A DNA stretch of 60,505 nt, taken from the NCBI GenBank assembly GCA_013824645.1, contig PNOF01000008.1, positions 1-60,505 on the forward strand, read 5' to 3'. Below the pieces are notes generated by a model. The model was not told the origin of the DNA and did no database searches. It saw only the letters and a list, made by a program, of their open reading frames with translations. Source of the stretch: Syntrophus sp. (in: bacteria) (GTDB lineage: Bacteria > Desulfobacterota > Syntrophorhabdia > Syntrophorhabdales > Syntrophorhabdaceae). This document shows positions 18,358 to 26,262 of this stretch, piece after piece. The position numbers and the translations under genes were made by a program. Within the stretch, counting starts at the first letter, position 1. Each line of letters starts with the position of its first letter.

Positions 18358-18817
18358 TGCCCAACCTTCTTGCACGCACATAGCTTGTTTGCCTCTACAG
18401 TGTTTCAGTATGCTTTTATGCGTCTTGACAAAACAGCTACGTGCAAGGATACATTCCACATTGACCTGCTGTAGTACCTACTGATACAAAGTCGCATTCT
18501 ATCAAACACTAACAATATAATAACTTCTGAAGTCCATTTCTCTTTCAGGAGGCCTTATGAGAAAACCCGCACTCTTACCATCAGGCTCTGAAGGACTCTG
18601 GCTGCGGGCGGACAAGCTTAAGGTTCATCGGCATTAATCACGGGGCACCCGACTCGATGTCGGGTCGTGCCAAACGGTACTCGATGTTCACTTCAGTAAA
18701 CTGTTTTCTCCGGTTGGAAGAGTATCGGTTCGAATGTATGAATTGGAATAATGACCGAAATCAGGCTTCGCGCCAAAGAAATTGCCGCGTTAGCGCTGCT
18801 GAGTCCCTTTTTGCCGT
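18358..18817. other. Intergenic region after pilC
   Basis: No recognised gene. It holds a possible 26-codon reading frame (18557-18637) and a perfect small hairpin ACCCGAC-TCGAT-GTCGGGT at 18647-18665. Inverted CTTGCACG/CGTGCAAG segments near 18370 and 18440 are too far apart to interpret. Confidence 0.4.
18557..18637 (+). CDS. Possible 26-residue small protein
   Basis: ATG 18557 is preceded by a good AGGAGG six to seven bases away and opens a frame of 26 codons (begins MRKPALLPSG, ends KVHRH). No family is recognised, and there is no signal peptide. It may be a fragment of a larger lost gene or a short leader peptide; only the ribosome site supports it. Confidence 0.2.
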   Translation: MRKPALLPSGSEGLWLRADKLKVHRH

Positions 18818-19705
18818 CTAAAAGAGACCGACGACGATGGCCAGCCCGCAAATGAAGTATATTATTCGGACATATTTTCCGTACTGATCGAGCAGTACCC
18901 AGTCTTCTGTCCTGACGACAATACGGATAAGTTTTACAACAAGGGGGATACTGAGTAAAAACGTAAGGCCGTACCACGAAAGAAGCCCGTAAGTAATGAG
19001 CAGGGCAATACTTAGGTAAATTAAAATGAAGAAGATGATGAGACCCGCGAAAGAACCTTTTTTGCCGAGTTTCACGGCAAGGGTGTTTTTATTCACTGCC
19101 GCATCGGTCTTCATGTCCGGCAGGCTCTGATAGTAGAGTATCAATGCCACCATGAGGCCAACAGGGATAGAGATGAGAAAAGGCTCCAAGCCGGGATGTC
19201 CTGTGATGACCCAGTAAGTGCCGACGACCATGATAGGCCCCATGTTGATGCCCACAAAAAGTTCTCCCAGACCATGATAGCCGTATCGGATGGGCGGCGC
19301 TACATAGAAATAGCTGCTGAATGCAGCAAAGAAAATAGGTATGGTCAGAAGATAGAGTTTAAGCCCGAAAATGATGATAAAGGCAATAGTGAAGGCGAAG
19401 ATGTAGAGGCTGACAATGACTCTGAACATTGTTTTTGGTGTGATTTTTCCTTCCTGAATGACCCGTGACCCGCCGATGGCCTGACCGGCGTCTGTGCCGC
19501 CAAGGTGGTCGAAATAATCATTGGCGAGGTTTGTGATAAGATGGACCGTCAGTGAACCGAGAAAAACGAGGATAATCCGCCAGGGCCTTACCATGCCCGT
19601 GCTCCTCATTGCCATTGTCCATCCGATCAAAAGAGGGATGAAAGTAGCCACGTAAAAAGGAAGGCGGCTTGCCTGTACCCAGGCCATTAAAGTTGCTTTG
19701 CTCAT
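18818..19705 (-). CDS. menA: UbiA-family prenyltransferase (menaquinone biosynthesis, MenA/MqnP-like)
   Basis: A 295-residue integral membrane prenyltransferase with about eight helices. The prenyl-diphosphate-binding motif is NLANDYFDHLGGTD near residue 68 and the second aspartate motif is around SLPDMKTD near 215. It attaches the isoprenoid chain to a naphthoate ring in menaquinone synthesis. Whether the ring is 1,4-dihydroxy-2-naphthoate or the 6-naphthoate of the futalosine route cannot be told from sequence. The start overlaps the UbiE stop (TAATG at 19703-19707). Last gene of a five-gene overlapping operon with an ABC importer. Confidence 0.85.
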   Translation of the reverse strand: MSKATLMAWVQASRLPFYVATFIPLLIGWTMAMRSTGMVRPWRIILVFLGSLTVHLITNLANDYFDHLGGTDAGQAIGGSRVIQEGKITPKTMFRVIVSLYIFAFTIAFIIIFGLKLYLLTIPIFFAAFSSYFYVAPPIRYGYHGLGELFVGINMGPIMVVGTYWVITGHPGLEPFLISIPVGLMVALILYYQSLPDMKTDAAVNKNTLAVKLGKKGSFAGLIIFFILIYLSIALLITYGLLSWYGLTFLLSIPLVVKLIRIVVRTEDWVLLDQYGKYVRIIYFICGLAIVVGLF

Positions 19706-20466
19706 TATGTGGCCTGCTGGGGTTTCTTTCCGATGTGGAGCCAGGTAATGCCGAAGGTAAGAGGATATTTCTCGACCTCTGTCATGCCCGTTTCTTCCAT
19801 AATTTTTGCGAATTCCTCTGGAGTGGGAAAATTCATGATGGAGTCGGCGAGATAATAGTAGGCGGCGGGGTTTGTAGAAAACACCTTGGCAAAGAGGGGA
19901 AGAAGATAATTCAAATAGACGTAATACAATATTCTAAAAAGCCGGTTCCGCATGAAGGTCATTTCCAGTATCATCACCTGTCCGCCCGGCACGGTGACAC
20001 GGAGCATCTCCCGTAGCGCCTGCCGCCTGTCGGGGATGTTTCTGATCCCGAAGGCCATGCCTGTCACATCAAAGGTACTGTCACAGGATGGCAGCGCCAG
20101 GGCATCGCCATGCATGAGGGCGATCTTTTCGGAAAGACCCTTTTTTTCAACTTTGTTTTTTCCGGCCTTGATCATTTCCAGGACAAAATCGATGCCAACA
20201 ACACTGATCTTGGGGTATTTCAAAGCCGCTCCGATTGATAAATCCCCTGTGCCGCAGGCTGCATCAAGAAATCTGTTGGTTTTGAAAAAACGCATCTTTT
20301 TGATGGTGAAACGACGCCACGCAACATCGCGGCGCAGGCTCAGGAAGTGGTTTAAGAAATCATATTTTCCCGTAATCGTGGAAAAGATCTCCTTAACCAT
20401 GCCGATGCGCTCCTCATCGGTGACGGTTTTTACGGAAGGATATTTATTGTTTATTGGTTTTTCCAT
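19705..20466 (-). CDS. ubiE: Demethylmenaquinone methyltransferase (UbiE/MenG)
   Basis: A 253-residue SAM-dependent methyltransferase that performs the last step of menaquinone synthesis. It has the family N-terminus FSTITGKYDFLNHFLS, the SAM loop DAACGTGDLSIG, and the later ALPSCDSTFDVTGMAFGIRN and GGQVMILEMTF motifs. Length is normal. It overlaps the permease gene before it (15 bases) and the prenyltransferase after it, so it is translated with both. Acts at the inner face of the membrane. Confidence 0.92.
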   Translation of the reverse strand: MEKPINNKYPSVKTVTDEERIGMVKEIFSTITGKYDFLNHFLSLRRDVAWRRFTIKKMRFFKTNRFLDAACGTGDLSIGAALKYPKISVVGIDFVLEMIKAGKNKVEKKGLSEKIALMHGDALALPSCDSTFDVTGMAFGIRNIPDRRQALREMLRVTVPGGQVMILEMTFMRNRLFRILYYVYLNYLLPLFAKVFSTNPAAYYYLADSIMNFPTPEEFAKIMEETGMTEVEKYPLTFGITWLHIGKKPQQAT

Positions 20467-21197
20467 TTACAGAATTTCCTTTCAAGGAGATCAAAGATTT
20501 CATAGAGGACAATACCGATGAGAGAAAGTGCGATGATGCCCACGAACATGGTGGCGTAATCGGCCCTCCCCCAGGAGTCAATGATGTAAAAGCCGAGTCC
20601 CCTGTTTGTGGCGATGGATTCAATGAAAAAGAGCACTGCAACAGCGGTGCCGGTGCCGATGCGCAGAGAGGTAAAAATACCGGGAAGACTTACGGGCCAG
20701 ACAACATGGATATAGAAATCAAGGCGGGTCGCGCCGAGGGATTTCAGGGAGTAGATGATTTCGGTGCTGATCTTCCGTGCGCTGTCACGGGTGGTGATGA
20801 GGAGCTGGAAAAAGATGATCATGGTGAGAAGCACGATTTTTCCAATGTCGCCGATGCCGAAGAGGACGAAGACAATGGGCATGAGGACGATCTTGGGGAT
20901 GGGATATCCAAGGTATATGAGGGGCGAGAAGAGCCTGTCCAGTTTCTGATTGCTGCCGAGTACGAGCCCTGCGGGGACGGCAAGAATGAAGGCAAAAAAG
21001 AGTCCCGCGAAGATCCTCAGGATGCTTGCCTGGACGTGAAGCCAGAATGAGGATGTGGCGATCTCCTTAAACCCGCGAAGAAAGACGTGAAAGGGGTCAG
21101 GCAGGATATTGCTTCCCATGATAAGGGAGAGGAGATACCAGAAGGCATAGATGAGAACAATAGTAACGGCATATGTGATGGCCTGGCGTCCTCTCAT
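20451..21197 (-). CDS. NitT/TauT-type ABC transporter permease
   Basis: A 248-residue permease with about six helices and the cytoplasmic coupling loop SLGATRLDFYIHVVWPVSLPG, typical of the SsuC/TauC family. It would form the membrane channel for a small organic anion or heterocycle. ATG 21197 overlaps the ATPase stop as ATGA, and its end overlaps ubiE. The link to quinone genes is unusual for this transporter class. Confidence 0.9.
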   Translation of the reverse strand: MRGRQAITYAVTIVLIYAFWYLLSLIMGSNILPDPFHVFLRGFKEIATSSFWLHVQASILRIFAGLFFAFILAVPAGLVLGSNQKLDRLFSPLIYLGYPIPKIVLMPIVFVLFGIGDIGKIVLLTMIIFFQLLITTRDSARKISTEIIYSLKSLGATRLDFYIHVVWPVSLPGIFTSLRIGTGTAVAVLFFIESIATNRGLGFYIIDSWGRADYATMFVGIIALSLIGIVLYEIFDLLERKFCKWKNQ

Positions 21198-21952
21198 GGA
21201 GTTTCCTCAAGTATTTTCCGTAATTCTGTGGTCAACTCAAAAAATGCCGGTTGGTTACGGTAGTCCATGTGGCCCATATTGGGGTTATCAATTATTGCCT
21301 TTACACTCGGCCTGCCATTACTGAGAACGATGATCCTTTGTCCGAGAAAGACTGCCTCTTCAATGCTATGGGTGACGACAATGAAGCTGAACTGTCTCTG
21401 TATAAAGGCCGCAAGGAGCTCGTTCTGGAGTTTTTCCCGTGTCACCGTATCGATGGCCGCAAAAGGCTCGTCGAGTAAGAGGAGCAGAGGGTTTAAAAGA
21501 AGGGCCCTGGCGAGCGCTACCCGTTGGCGCTGTCCCCCGGAGAGCTGTGTCGGATAGAGGTGATCGAGACCCTCGATATCGAGTTCCTTCTTGATGGCAT
21601 CGATTTTTTTATCGGAAACATTGATCCTCTGAAGTTTTGCACCGAGGGTGATGTTTGCCGCCACAGTTTTCCAAGGAAAGAGACCATATTCCTGAAGCAC
21701 CAGGGCTATTTTCCGGTTAGGTCCGGTTACTGTCTTATCCTCAAAAAATATTGAACCTTCGGTTGACTTCAGCAGTCCTGCGATGGCAAGAATGAGCGTT
21801 GTCTTGCCGCAGCCTGAAGGTCCGACAAGAGCTAAAGAGTCACGAAAGGGAAGTTCGAACGTTACCCCCTCAAGGACTATTTTTGATTCTTTTTCCGTAA
21901 AAAATGTTTTGCCCAGTCCCTCAACGCCGAGGAACTTATGGTATGTAGCCAT
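21194..21952 (-). CDS. NitT/TauT-type ABC transporter ATP-binding protein
   Basis: A 252-residue ATPase. Walker A is GPSGCGKTT, the signature is LSGGQRQRVALARAL, Walker B is LLLLDEPFAAID, and the switch histidine is in VVTHSIEEAV. The frame opens at TTG 21958; ATG 21952 is a more likely start. It begins inside the 3' end of the binding-protein gene and overlaps the permease, so all three transporter parts are coupled. It powers uptake of the unknown substrate. Confidence 0.92.
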   Translation of the reverse strand: MATYHKFLGVEGLGKTFFTEKESKIVLEGVTFELPFRDSLALVGPSGCGKTTLILAIAGLLKSTEGSIFFEDKTVTGPNRKIALVLQEYGLFPWKTVAANITLGAKLQRINVSDKKIDAIKKELDIEGLDHLYPTQLSGGQRQRVALARALLLNPLLLLLDEPFAAIDTVTREKLQNELLAAFIQRQFSFIVVTHSIEEAVFLGQRIIVLSNGRPSVKAIIDNPNMGHMDYRNQPAFFELTTELRKILEETP

Positions 21953-22904
21953 CAGCAACCATATCCTTGTAAGTCATGTTTTTTGTGATGATCTGTTTTT
22001 TGCGGAGCCATTCGTAGACATCCATGACCTGTTTTTGCGAAGGAGCTGCCAGCTTTGGAAACCTGGGGATCGGAAAAGATCCCTGAAGGGGTTCCGGCAT
22101 CCTACATTCCCGGTTCATAATGGCACGGACTTCATTGGGGTTTTTGTTGATATAATCAGCAGCCTTGTTGACTGCAATATGGAAATTCTTTACTGCCTGG
22201 GGGTAATCTCTGAGGAAGCGGTCGCTGAAGACAAACACTGTCGCGGAGAGACCCTGGCCCTTATCGTCGATGAGCGCCTTTGCTCCTTTTGTTTCTGCCA
22301 GCGTCGCAAGTGGTTCAGGCATAAGCGCTGCCGATACCTGATCGGATAAGAGCATCTGGAGTCGAATGGGAATTTTTTTTACGTCGATGAGGCTGATTTT
22401 ATCTTTGCTGATATTCCGGGACCGGAGAAGCCCTATAATAAGATATTCAGGAATTGCATTGGAACCCGTGGCTATACCTGCCTTTGCGATCTCTTCGAGG
22501 CTTTTATTTTTGGACTTGGGAGACGCAAGAAGCGCGAACATCCGCTGTTCATTGGTGGTATTGAAGTTTGTGGCGACCATCTTTACGTTTGCCCCGTTGG
22601 CCTGAAGCACCATAGGCGTCATTATATCTCCGAAATAGCCAACAATCTGCCCCGCAGAGAGGGCAATATCTTTTTCCATGGCAGAATTAAAGAGGACGAT
22701 ATCTACAGCGAGCCCTTGTTCTTTGAAAAATCCCTTTTCTGAGGCGACGAAAAGGGGAAGTGACTGAAGAACGGGAATGGTGCCGAATCTCATAGGAGGC
22801 GTTGCGACAGAGGCCGGTTTCTCTGTAGCTAATGAGTAAGTGCTGACAGGGAGTATAAGGGTGCACAGGAATGTGAGCATTACAACAAATTTTACAAATT
22901 TCAT
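21936..22904 (-). CDS. ABC transporter substrate-binding protein, NitT/TauT (SsuA-like) fold
   Basis: A 322-residue exported binding protein. A signal peptide covers residues 1-26 (hydrophobic core MLTFLCTLILPVSTYS, cleavage near LA-TEK). The mature protein begins MRFGTIPVLQSLPLFVASEKGFF, the usual start of the nitrate/taurine/thiamine-precursor binding family. The fold is shared with the menaquinone enzymes MqnA and MqnD, but the signal peptide and the adjacent transporter genes favour a binding protein. The ligand is unknown; the operon with ubiE and menA makes a quinone precursor a reasonable guess. A small hairpin (AGATTCCCA...TGGGAATCT, 22928-22957) lies in its leader. Confidence 0.9.
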   Translation of the reverse strand: MKFVKFVVMLTFLCTLILPVSTYSLATEKPASVATPPMRFGTIPVLQSLPLFVASEKGFFKEQGLAVDIVLFNSAMEKDIALSAGQIVGYFGDIMTPMVLQANGANVKMVATNFNTTNEQRMFALLASPKSKNKSLEEIAKAGIATGSNAIPEYLIIGLLRSRNISKDKISLIDVKKIPIRLQMLLSDQVSAALMPEPLATLAETKGAKALIDDKGQGLSATVFVFSDRFLRDYPQAVKNFHIAVNKAADYINKNPNEVRAIMNRECRMPEPLQGSFPIPRFPKLAAPSQKQVMDVYEWLRKKQIITKNMTYKDMVADGYIP

Positions 22905-22927
22905 GAAAATAGTCTCCTCTCCTTCGG

Positions 22928-22957
22928 TAGATTCCCACTAAAAAGTATATGGGAATC
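22928..22957 (-). promoter_or_regulatory. Leader hairpin before the transporter operon
   Basis: Nine-base inverted arms AGATTCCCA and TGGGAATCT around a 12-base loop lie just upstream of the ribosome site of the binding-protein gene. Its position could let it control translation or bind a regulator; no known riboswitch class is recognised. Confidence 0.35.
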
Positions 22958-23093
22958 TATTAGTGTAGTGTGCCGGAAGGTATTTTTCAATAAAATTTAA
23001 CGAATGCCCTCACAGCTCCCGCTACGAGGTAACCATGTTCCCTCGCCCCTCGCGGGAGAGAGCAGGGTGAGGGGAGGTTCAATACTAAAAAGC

Positions 23094-24488
23094 TCAAGAC
23101 CCGTTATAATGGGGTGTAACGCGATTCTTCTTTAAGAACTCAAGTCCTGTCATGGGGTAAAGGGCATAGATGAGAATATCGCCCATATCTTCAGAAAGAC
23201 CCTTTAATGCTTCTCTTGCCTTAGGCATCTCCGGTTCGAGAATATCCCCCGGTCTTGTATCGATGGATATATTCCCTTTCGCGTAGTTCTTCAACGCCAT
23301 TTGTTTAATTTCTTCATTGACCGGTACCGGCGGTTTTCCATATAACCCATAGAAGTAGTCTTTGACTTCGTTTGAGATCATCTTGTAACGTCCCGCAATA
23401 ACATTGAAGACAGCCTGAGCACCGATAATCTGGCTCGTTGGTGTAACGAGGGGAGGAAATCCCAGATCTTTTCGTGTTTTCGGTATTTCTTCATAGACAT
23501 ATTTCAGCCTGTGGATTGCCTTTGCCTGTTTTAACTGGCTCACGAGGTTACTGATCATACCCCCCGGTATCTGATGCATAAGCACGCCGATATCCATTAC
23601 AGAGAACCGCGTCGTATCGGCAAAACTCATATATTTCGGGATAATGCTTTCAAGATACTCGTCGATTTCGGCTATGATCTCAAGATCAAAATAGGTTTCG
23701 TGGTCGGTACCCTGAAAGGATACGACAAAAGGTTCCACAGCACAGTGTGAAGACCTCAGAGCAAAAGGAGCAAAACAGGTATCGATGCCGTCCGCTCCTG
23801 CTTCAATGGCTTTAAGAAGGGCCATGGAAGCCATGCCGCTTGTGTAATGCGTGTGGAGATGAAGGGGAATTTTAAGATTGGCTTTCAGTTTTGAGAAGAG
23901 TTCATATGCGTCATAAGGGGAGATGATACCTGCCATGTCTTTGATACAGAGAGAATCGGCGCCCATTTCTTCAATCTTTTTTGCTTTTCCGATATAGTAG
24001 TCAATGTTGAAGATGGGTCCGCCGAGTTTTTTTTCTGTTAACGAATAGGAAATGGCTGCCTGAATCTCTTTTCCGGTTTTTTTAATAGCCTTAAATGCTG
24101 CTACGAAATTTCGCTCGTCATTTAAGGCATCAAAGACCCTGAAAATGTCGATGCCGGTCTCTGCAGATTTTTCGATAAAAGCCTCAACGACGTCATCGGC
24201 ATAATTTCGGTATCCTACAAGGTTTTGTCCCCGAAGGAGCATCTGGAGCTTTGTATTAGGCATGTGCTGCTTGAGAAGTTTTAGCCGTTCCCAGGGGTCT
24301 TCATTGAGAAAACGGGTCATGACATCGAACGTGGCTCCGCCCCATACTTCCACAGAATAAAACCCTACGCTGTCGATTTTTTCGGCAATAGGAAGCATAT
24401 CTTCAGTCGTCATTCGTGTGGCAAAAAGTGACTGCTGGCCGTCGCGCAATGTCACGTCAGTGATTCGAATAGGTTTTTTTGCCGGCAT
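23094..24488 (-). CDS. pycB: Pyruvate/oxaloacetate carboxyltransferase subunit (PycB/OadA type)
   Basis: A 464-residue carboxyltransferase that moves CO2 between biotin and pyruvate/oxaloacetate. It starts with ITDVTLRDGQQS, contains GGATFDVMTRFL, MLLRGQN, the metal/carbamyl-lysine region SLCIKDMAG and LHLHTHYTSG. It ends soon after the conserved domain. Classical OadA and PycB continue for about 100-130 residues with a biotin-carrier domain ending in AMKM, which is absent here, so biotin must be on a separate protein encoded elsewhere. It stands alone, transcribed towards the transporter operon. Confidence 0.9.
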   Translation of the reverse strand: MPAKKPIRITDVTLRDGQQSLFATRMTTEDMLPIAEKIDSVGFYSVEVWGGATFDVMTRFLNEDPWERLKLLKQHMPNTKLQMLLRGQNLVGYRNYADDVVEAFIEKSAETGIDIFRVFDALNDERNFVAAFKAIKKTGKEIQAAISYSLTEKKLGGPIFNIDYYIGKAKKIEEMGADSLCIKDMAGIISPYDAYELFSKLKANLKIPLHLHTHYTSGMASMALLKAIEAGADGIDTCFAPFALRSSHCAVEPFVVSFQGTDHETYFDLEIIAEIDEYLESIIPKYMSFADTTRFSVMDIGVLMHQIPGGMISNLVSQLKQAKAIHRLKYVYEEIPKTRKDLGFPPLVTPTSQIIGAQAVFNVIAGRYKMISNEVKDYFYGLYGKPPVPVNEEIKQMALKNYAKGNISIDTRPGDILEPEMPKAREALKGLSEDMGDILIYALYPMTGLEFLKKNRVTPHYNGS

Positions 24489-24583
24489 TAGTTAACCTTC
24501 CTCATAAAAGTGCGAACTAAGTATCATGACCATCAGGAAAAATCAATGGAAATTTCCCCGGAAGTCTGTTATGTATATAGACA

Positions 24584-24660
24584 CGGGAAGTAGCTCAGCA
24601 TGGTAGAGCACAGCGTTCGGGACGCTGGGGCCGCAGGTTCAAGTCCTGTCTTCCCGACCA
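24584..24660 (+). tRNA. tRNA-Pro (anticodon CGG)
   Basis: The cloverleaf has acceptor stem CGGGAAG/CTTCCCG, anticodon stem CAGCG/CGCTG around loop TTCGGGA (anticodon CGG), T arm GCAGG-TTCAAGT-CCTGT, and encoded CCA. 77 bases, followed by a short T run. Confidence 0.95.
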
Positions 24661-24770
24661 TTTTTCCTCGTTGCGCTTCACTCATACACAATGTAGAACA
24701 TAAAAAGGAGAATGACAAGAGCTTTCAATTCTTCATTTTGCATTGTCATGTTTTTTGGAGGTTTTAATAC

Positions 24771-24946
24771 ATGATGATATAGTGAAAGCGATCCGTGAGA
24801 GTCGCTCCATCAGGGTTTTTACCGCGCAGATACCCGATAACAAAGCTATTGATGAAATACTTGAGGCCGCCCGATGGGCGCCATCAGGGCTCAATAATCA
24901 GCCCTGGAAATTTATGGTCCTTGGAGGAGCTTCTTATTACTTGTAG
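24771..24946 (+). pseudogene. 5' fragment of a nitroreductase-family gene
   Basis: The frame encodes VKAIRESRSIRVF, DNKAIDEILEAARWAPSGLNNQPWKFMVLGG, the FMN-binding N-terminus of nitroreductases. Homology stops after about 45 residues, where it runs into the convergent Memo-family gene, while a full protein has about 170-200. The natural start is also damaged: a GGAGG-led ATG at 24771 is one base out of frame with the coding part, and only GTG 24782 is in frame. It is a truncated, frameshifted relic. Confidence 0.7.
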
Positions 24947-26130
24947 AATACCCCACCGGCGAAGCTGACCGAAGAATTGCCGTCAGTCCACTGGTCGTAA
25001 CCGACAATAGTACAACTGCTTTTTTCGAGGAGCTTGAGTTGAAAAAAGATGGGTGTGAGGCCGCATATCCGTCTTGCATCGCCTTCTTCCTTGATGCTTT
25101 CAAAAAAACCTTTTGCATCAACTTTTTTCACTGATTCGAGGAGCATTTCATCGTGTGCTTTTGAACGGGCAAGCGTTGCCGTGTCGAGAGGGAAGTTGTC
25201 GCCGAACTGTGCGCCTATGTGGGCAAGGTCTGCCCCCGAAAGGATAATGAATGGTTCCCCGTAATCTCTGAGCACCTGCTTCAGATTCGCCACAAGCTCA
25301 TCAATTTCCCCGGCGTCTATACTTTTCTCTCCGGCAACATACTCATGCATGGAGCCGGTCAGGATGGAGAGTACCTCGAAGTCGTGCTGAACCATGAACT
25401 GAATGAGCGGAAGCTGTAATTCAATAGAATGTTCATTCCTGTGGGGCCACTCGTCGACATAGTTTTTCAGGACCTCATTGCCGAGGATCAGTCGGTCCAG
25501 TTCTTTCGCATGGTGGATGATTTCAATGGGTGTTTCAAGATCCTTACAGGATATGCTCAGAATCTGCTCCGTAGGGTAATGGCATGTACCAAATATGACA
25601 ATGAGAGGTTTACTGACATTCCTCAAATAAGGGTATGTTTTTTTGTAAACGTCTATACCCCGTGCATAATCTATATGGGGGGCAACGATGCCCGTTATCT
25701 CGCCATCTATTTTTCCATCTTTTTCGTTCCCCAGCATTTCATCGAGAAAAGCGAGGAGGTCCATCCTGTTTGCCGAATAACTCTTTCCAGCGAGAAAAGC
25801 CTTCCTTACGGGCGATCTTTCATATTCCTCTTTGAGCTTTGTATAATAATTTCGAAAATTTTCGCTGAAGAGAAGCAAATGGGAATCCATGGTATCGACC
25901 AGTTCCTGAATTTTTTCAATGTAGACCAGTTCACCGGTGGCCTCCATAAATGCAGTTTGTATATCCCGGAGTGTTCTTGTGCCGTCCATGAGAGAAATCA
26001 TGAAGGCTACTGCTCTTGATACCAGGAGGGCATTTTCTACGATCCCTTCCGTATCCCTGAGAAGAATGAGCTCCTGTCCATCCTGAATGACAGGGTGTGC
26101 TTCAATCCATCTTACCCGCGGGTTTTCCAT
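24937..26130 (-). CDS. AmmeMemoRadiSam system protein B (Memo family)
   Basis: A 397-residue protein. The first ~110 residues are a helical region related to PqqD-like or winged domains (LLVSRAVAFMISLMDGTRTL). From about 145 the Memo/extradiol-dioxygenase-like fold begins with GIVAPHIDYARG, followed by IFGTCHYP and HRNEHSIELQLPLIQF, and ends in YDQWTDGNSSVSFAGGVFY. The histidines that line the pocket are kept. The usual AMMECR1 and radical SAM partners are not in this window. Its stop overlaps the nitroreductase fragment by ten bases, on opposite strands. The exact reaction of this family is unclear. Confidence 0.85.
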   Translation of the reverse strand: MENPRVRWIEAHPVIQDGQELILLRDTEGIVENALLVSRAVAFMISLMDGTRTLRDIQTAFMEATGELVYIEKIQELVDTMDSHLLLFSENFRNYYTKLKEEYERSPVRKAFLAGKSYSANRMDLLAFLDEMLGNEKDGKIDGEITGIVAPHIDYARGIDVYKKTYPYLRNVSKPLIVIFGTCHYPTEQILSISCKDLETPIEIIHHAKELDRLILGNEVLKNYVDEWPHRNEHSIELQLPLIQFMVQHDFEVLSILTGSMHEYVAGEKSIDAGEIDELVANLKQVLRDYGEPFIILSGADLAHIGAQFGDNFPLDTATLARSKAHDEMLLESVKKVDAKGFFESIKEEGDARRICGLTPIFFQLKLLEKSSCTIVGYDQWTDGNSSVSFAGGVFYK

Positions 26131-26205
26131 GACAAAGATATACCATAAATCAAGACAAAGAGAAAAGACCAGCCCTGCGATATTGTGCTATTTCATGTAA
26201 GTAAA

Positions 26206-26240
26206 ATCCGACCCGGCGGGTTCAAGCCGCCGGGCCGGAT
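26206..26240 (-). terminator. Intrinsic terminator of the VIT/vWA gene
   Basis: A 14-base stem with one mismatch (ATCCGGCCCGGCGG / CCGCCGGGTCGGAT on the minus strand), followed by TTTAC. It starts 23 bases after the stop of the gene at 26263. Confidence 0.7.
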
Positions 26241-26262
26241 CACTACCCTGATTCGTTCCCTC

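Noticed and set aside
20454-21050. A 198-codon frame on the + strand opposite the permease
   Set aside because: Composition is that of an antisense frame of a membrane protein (very acidic), no homology.
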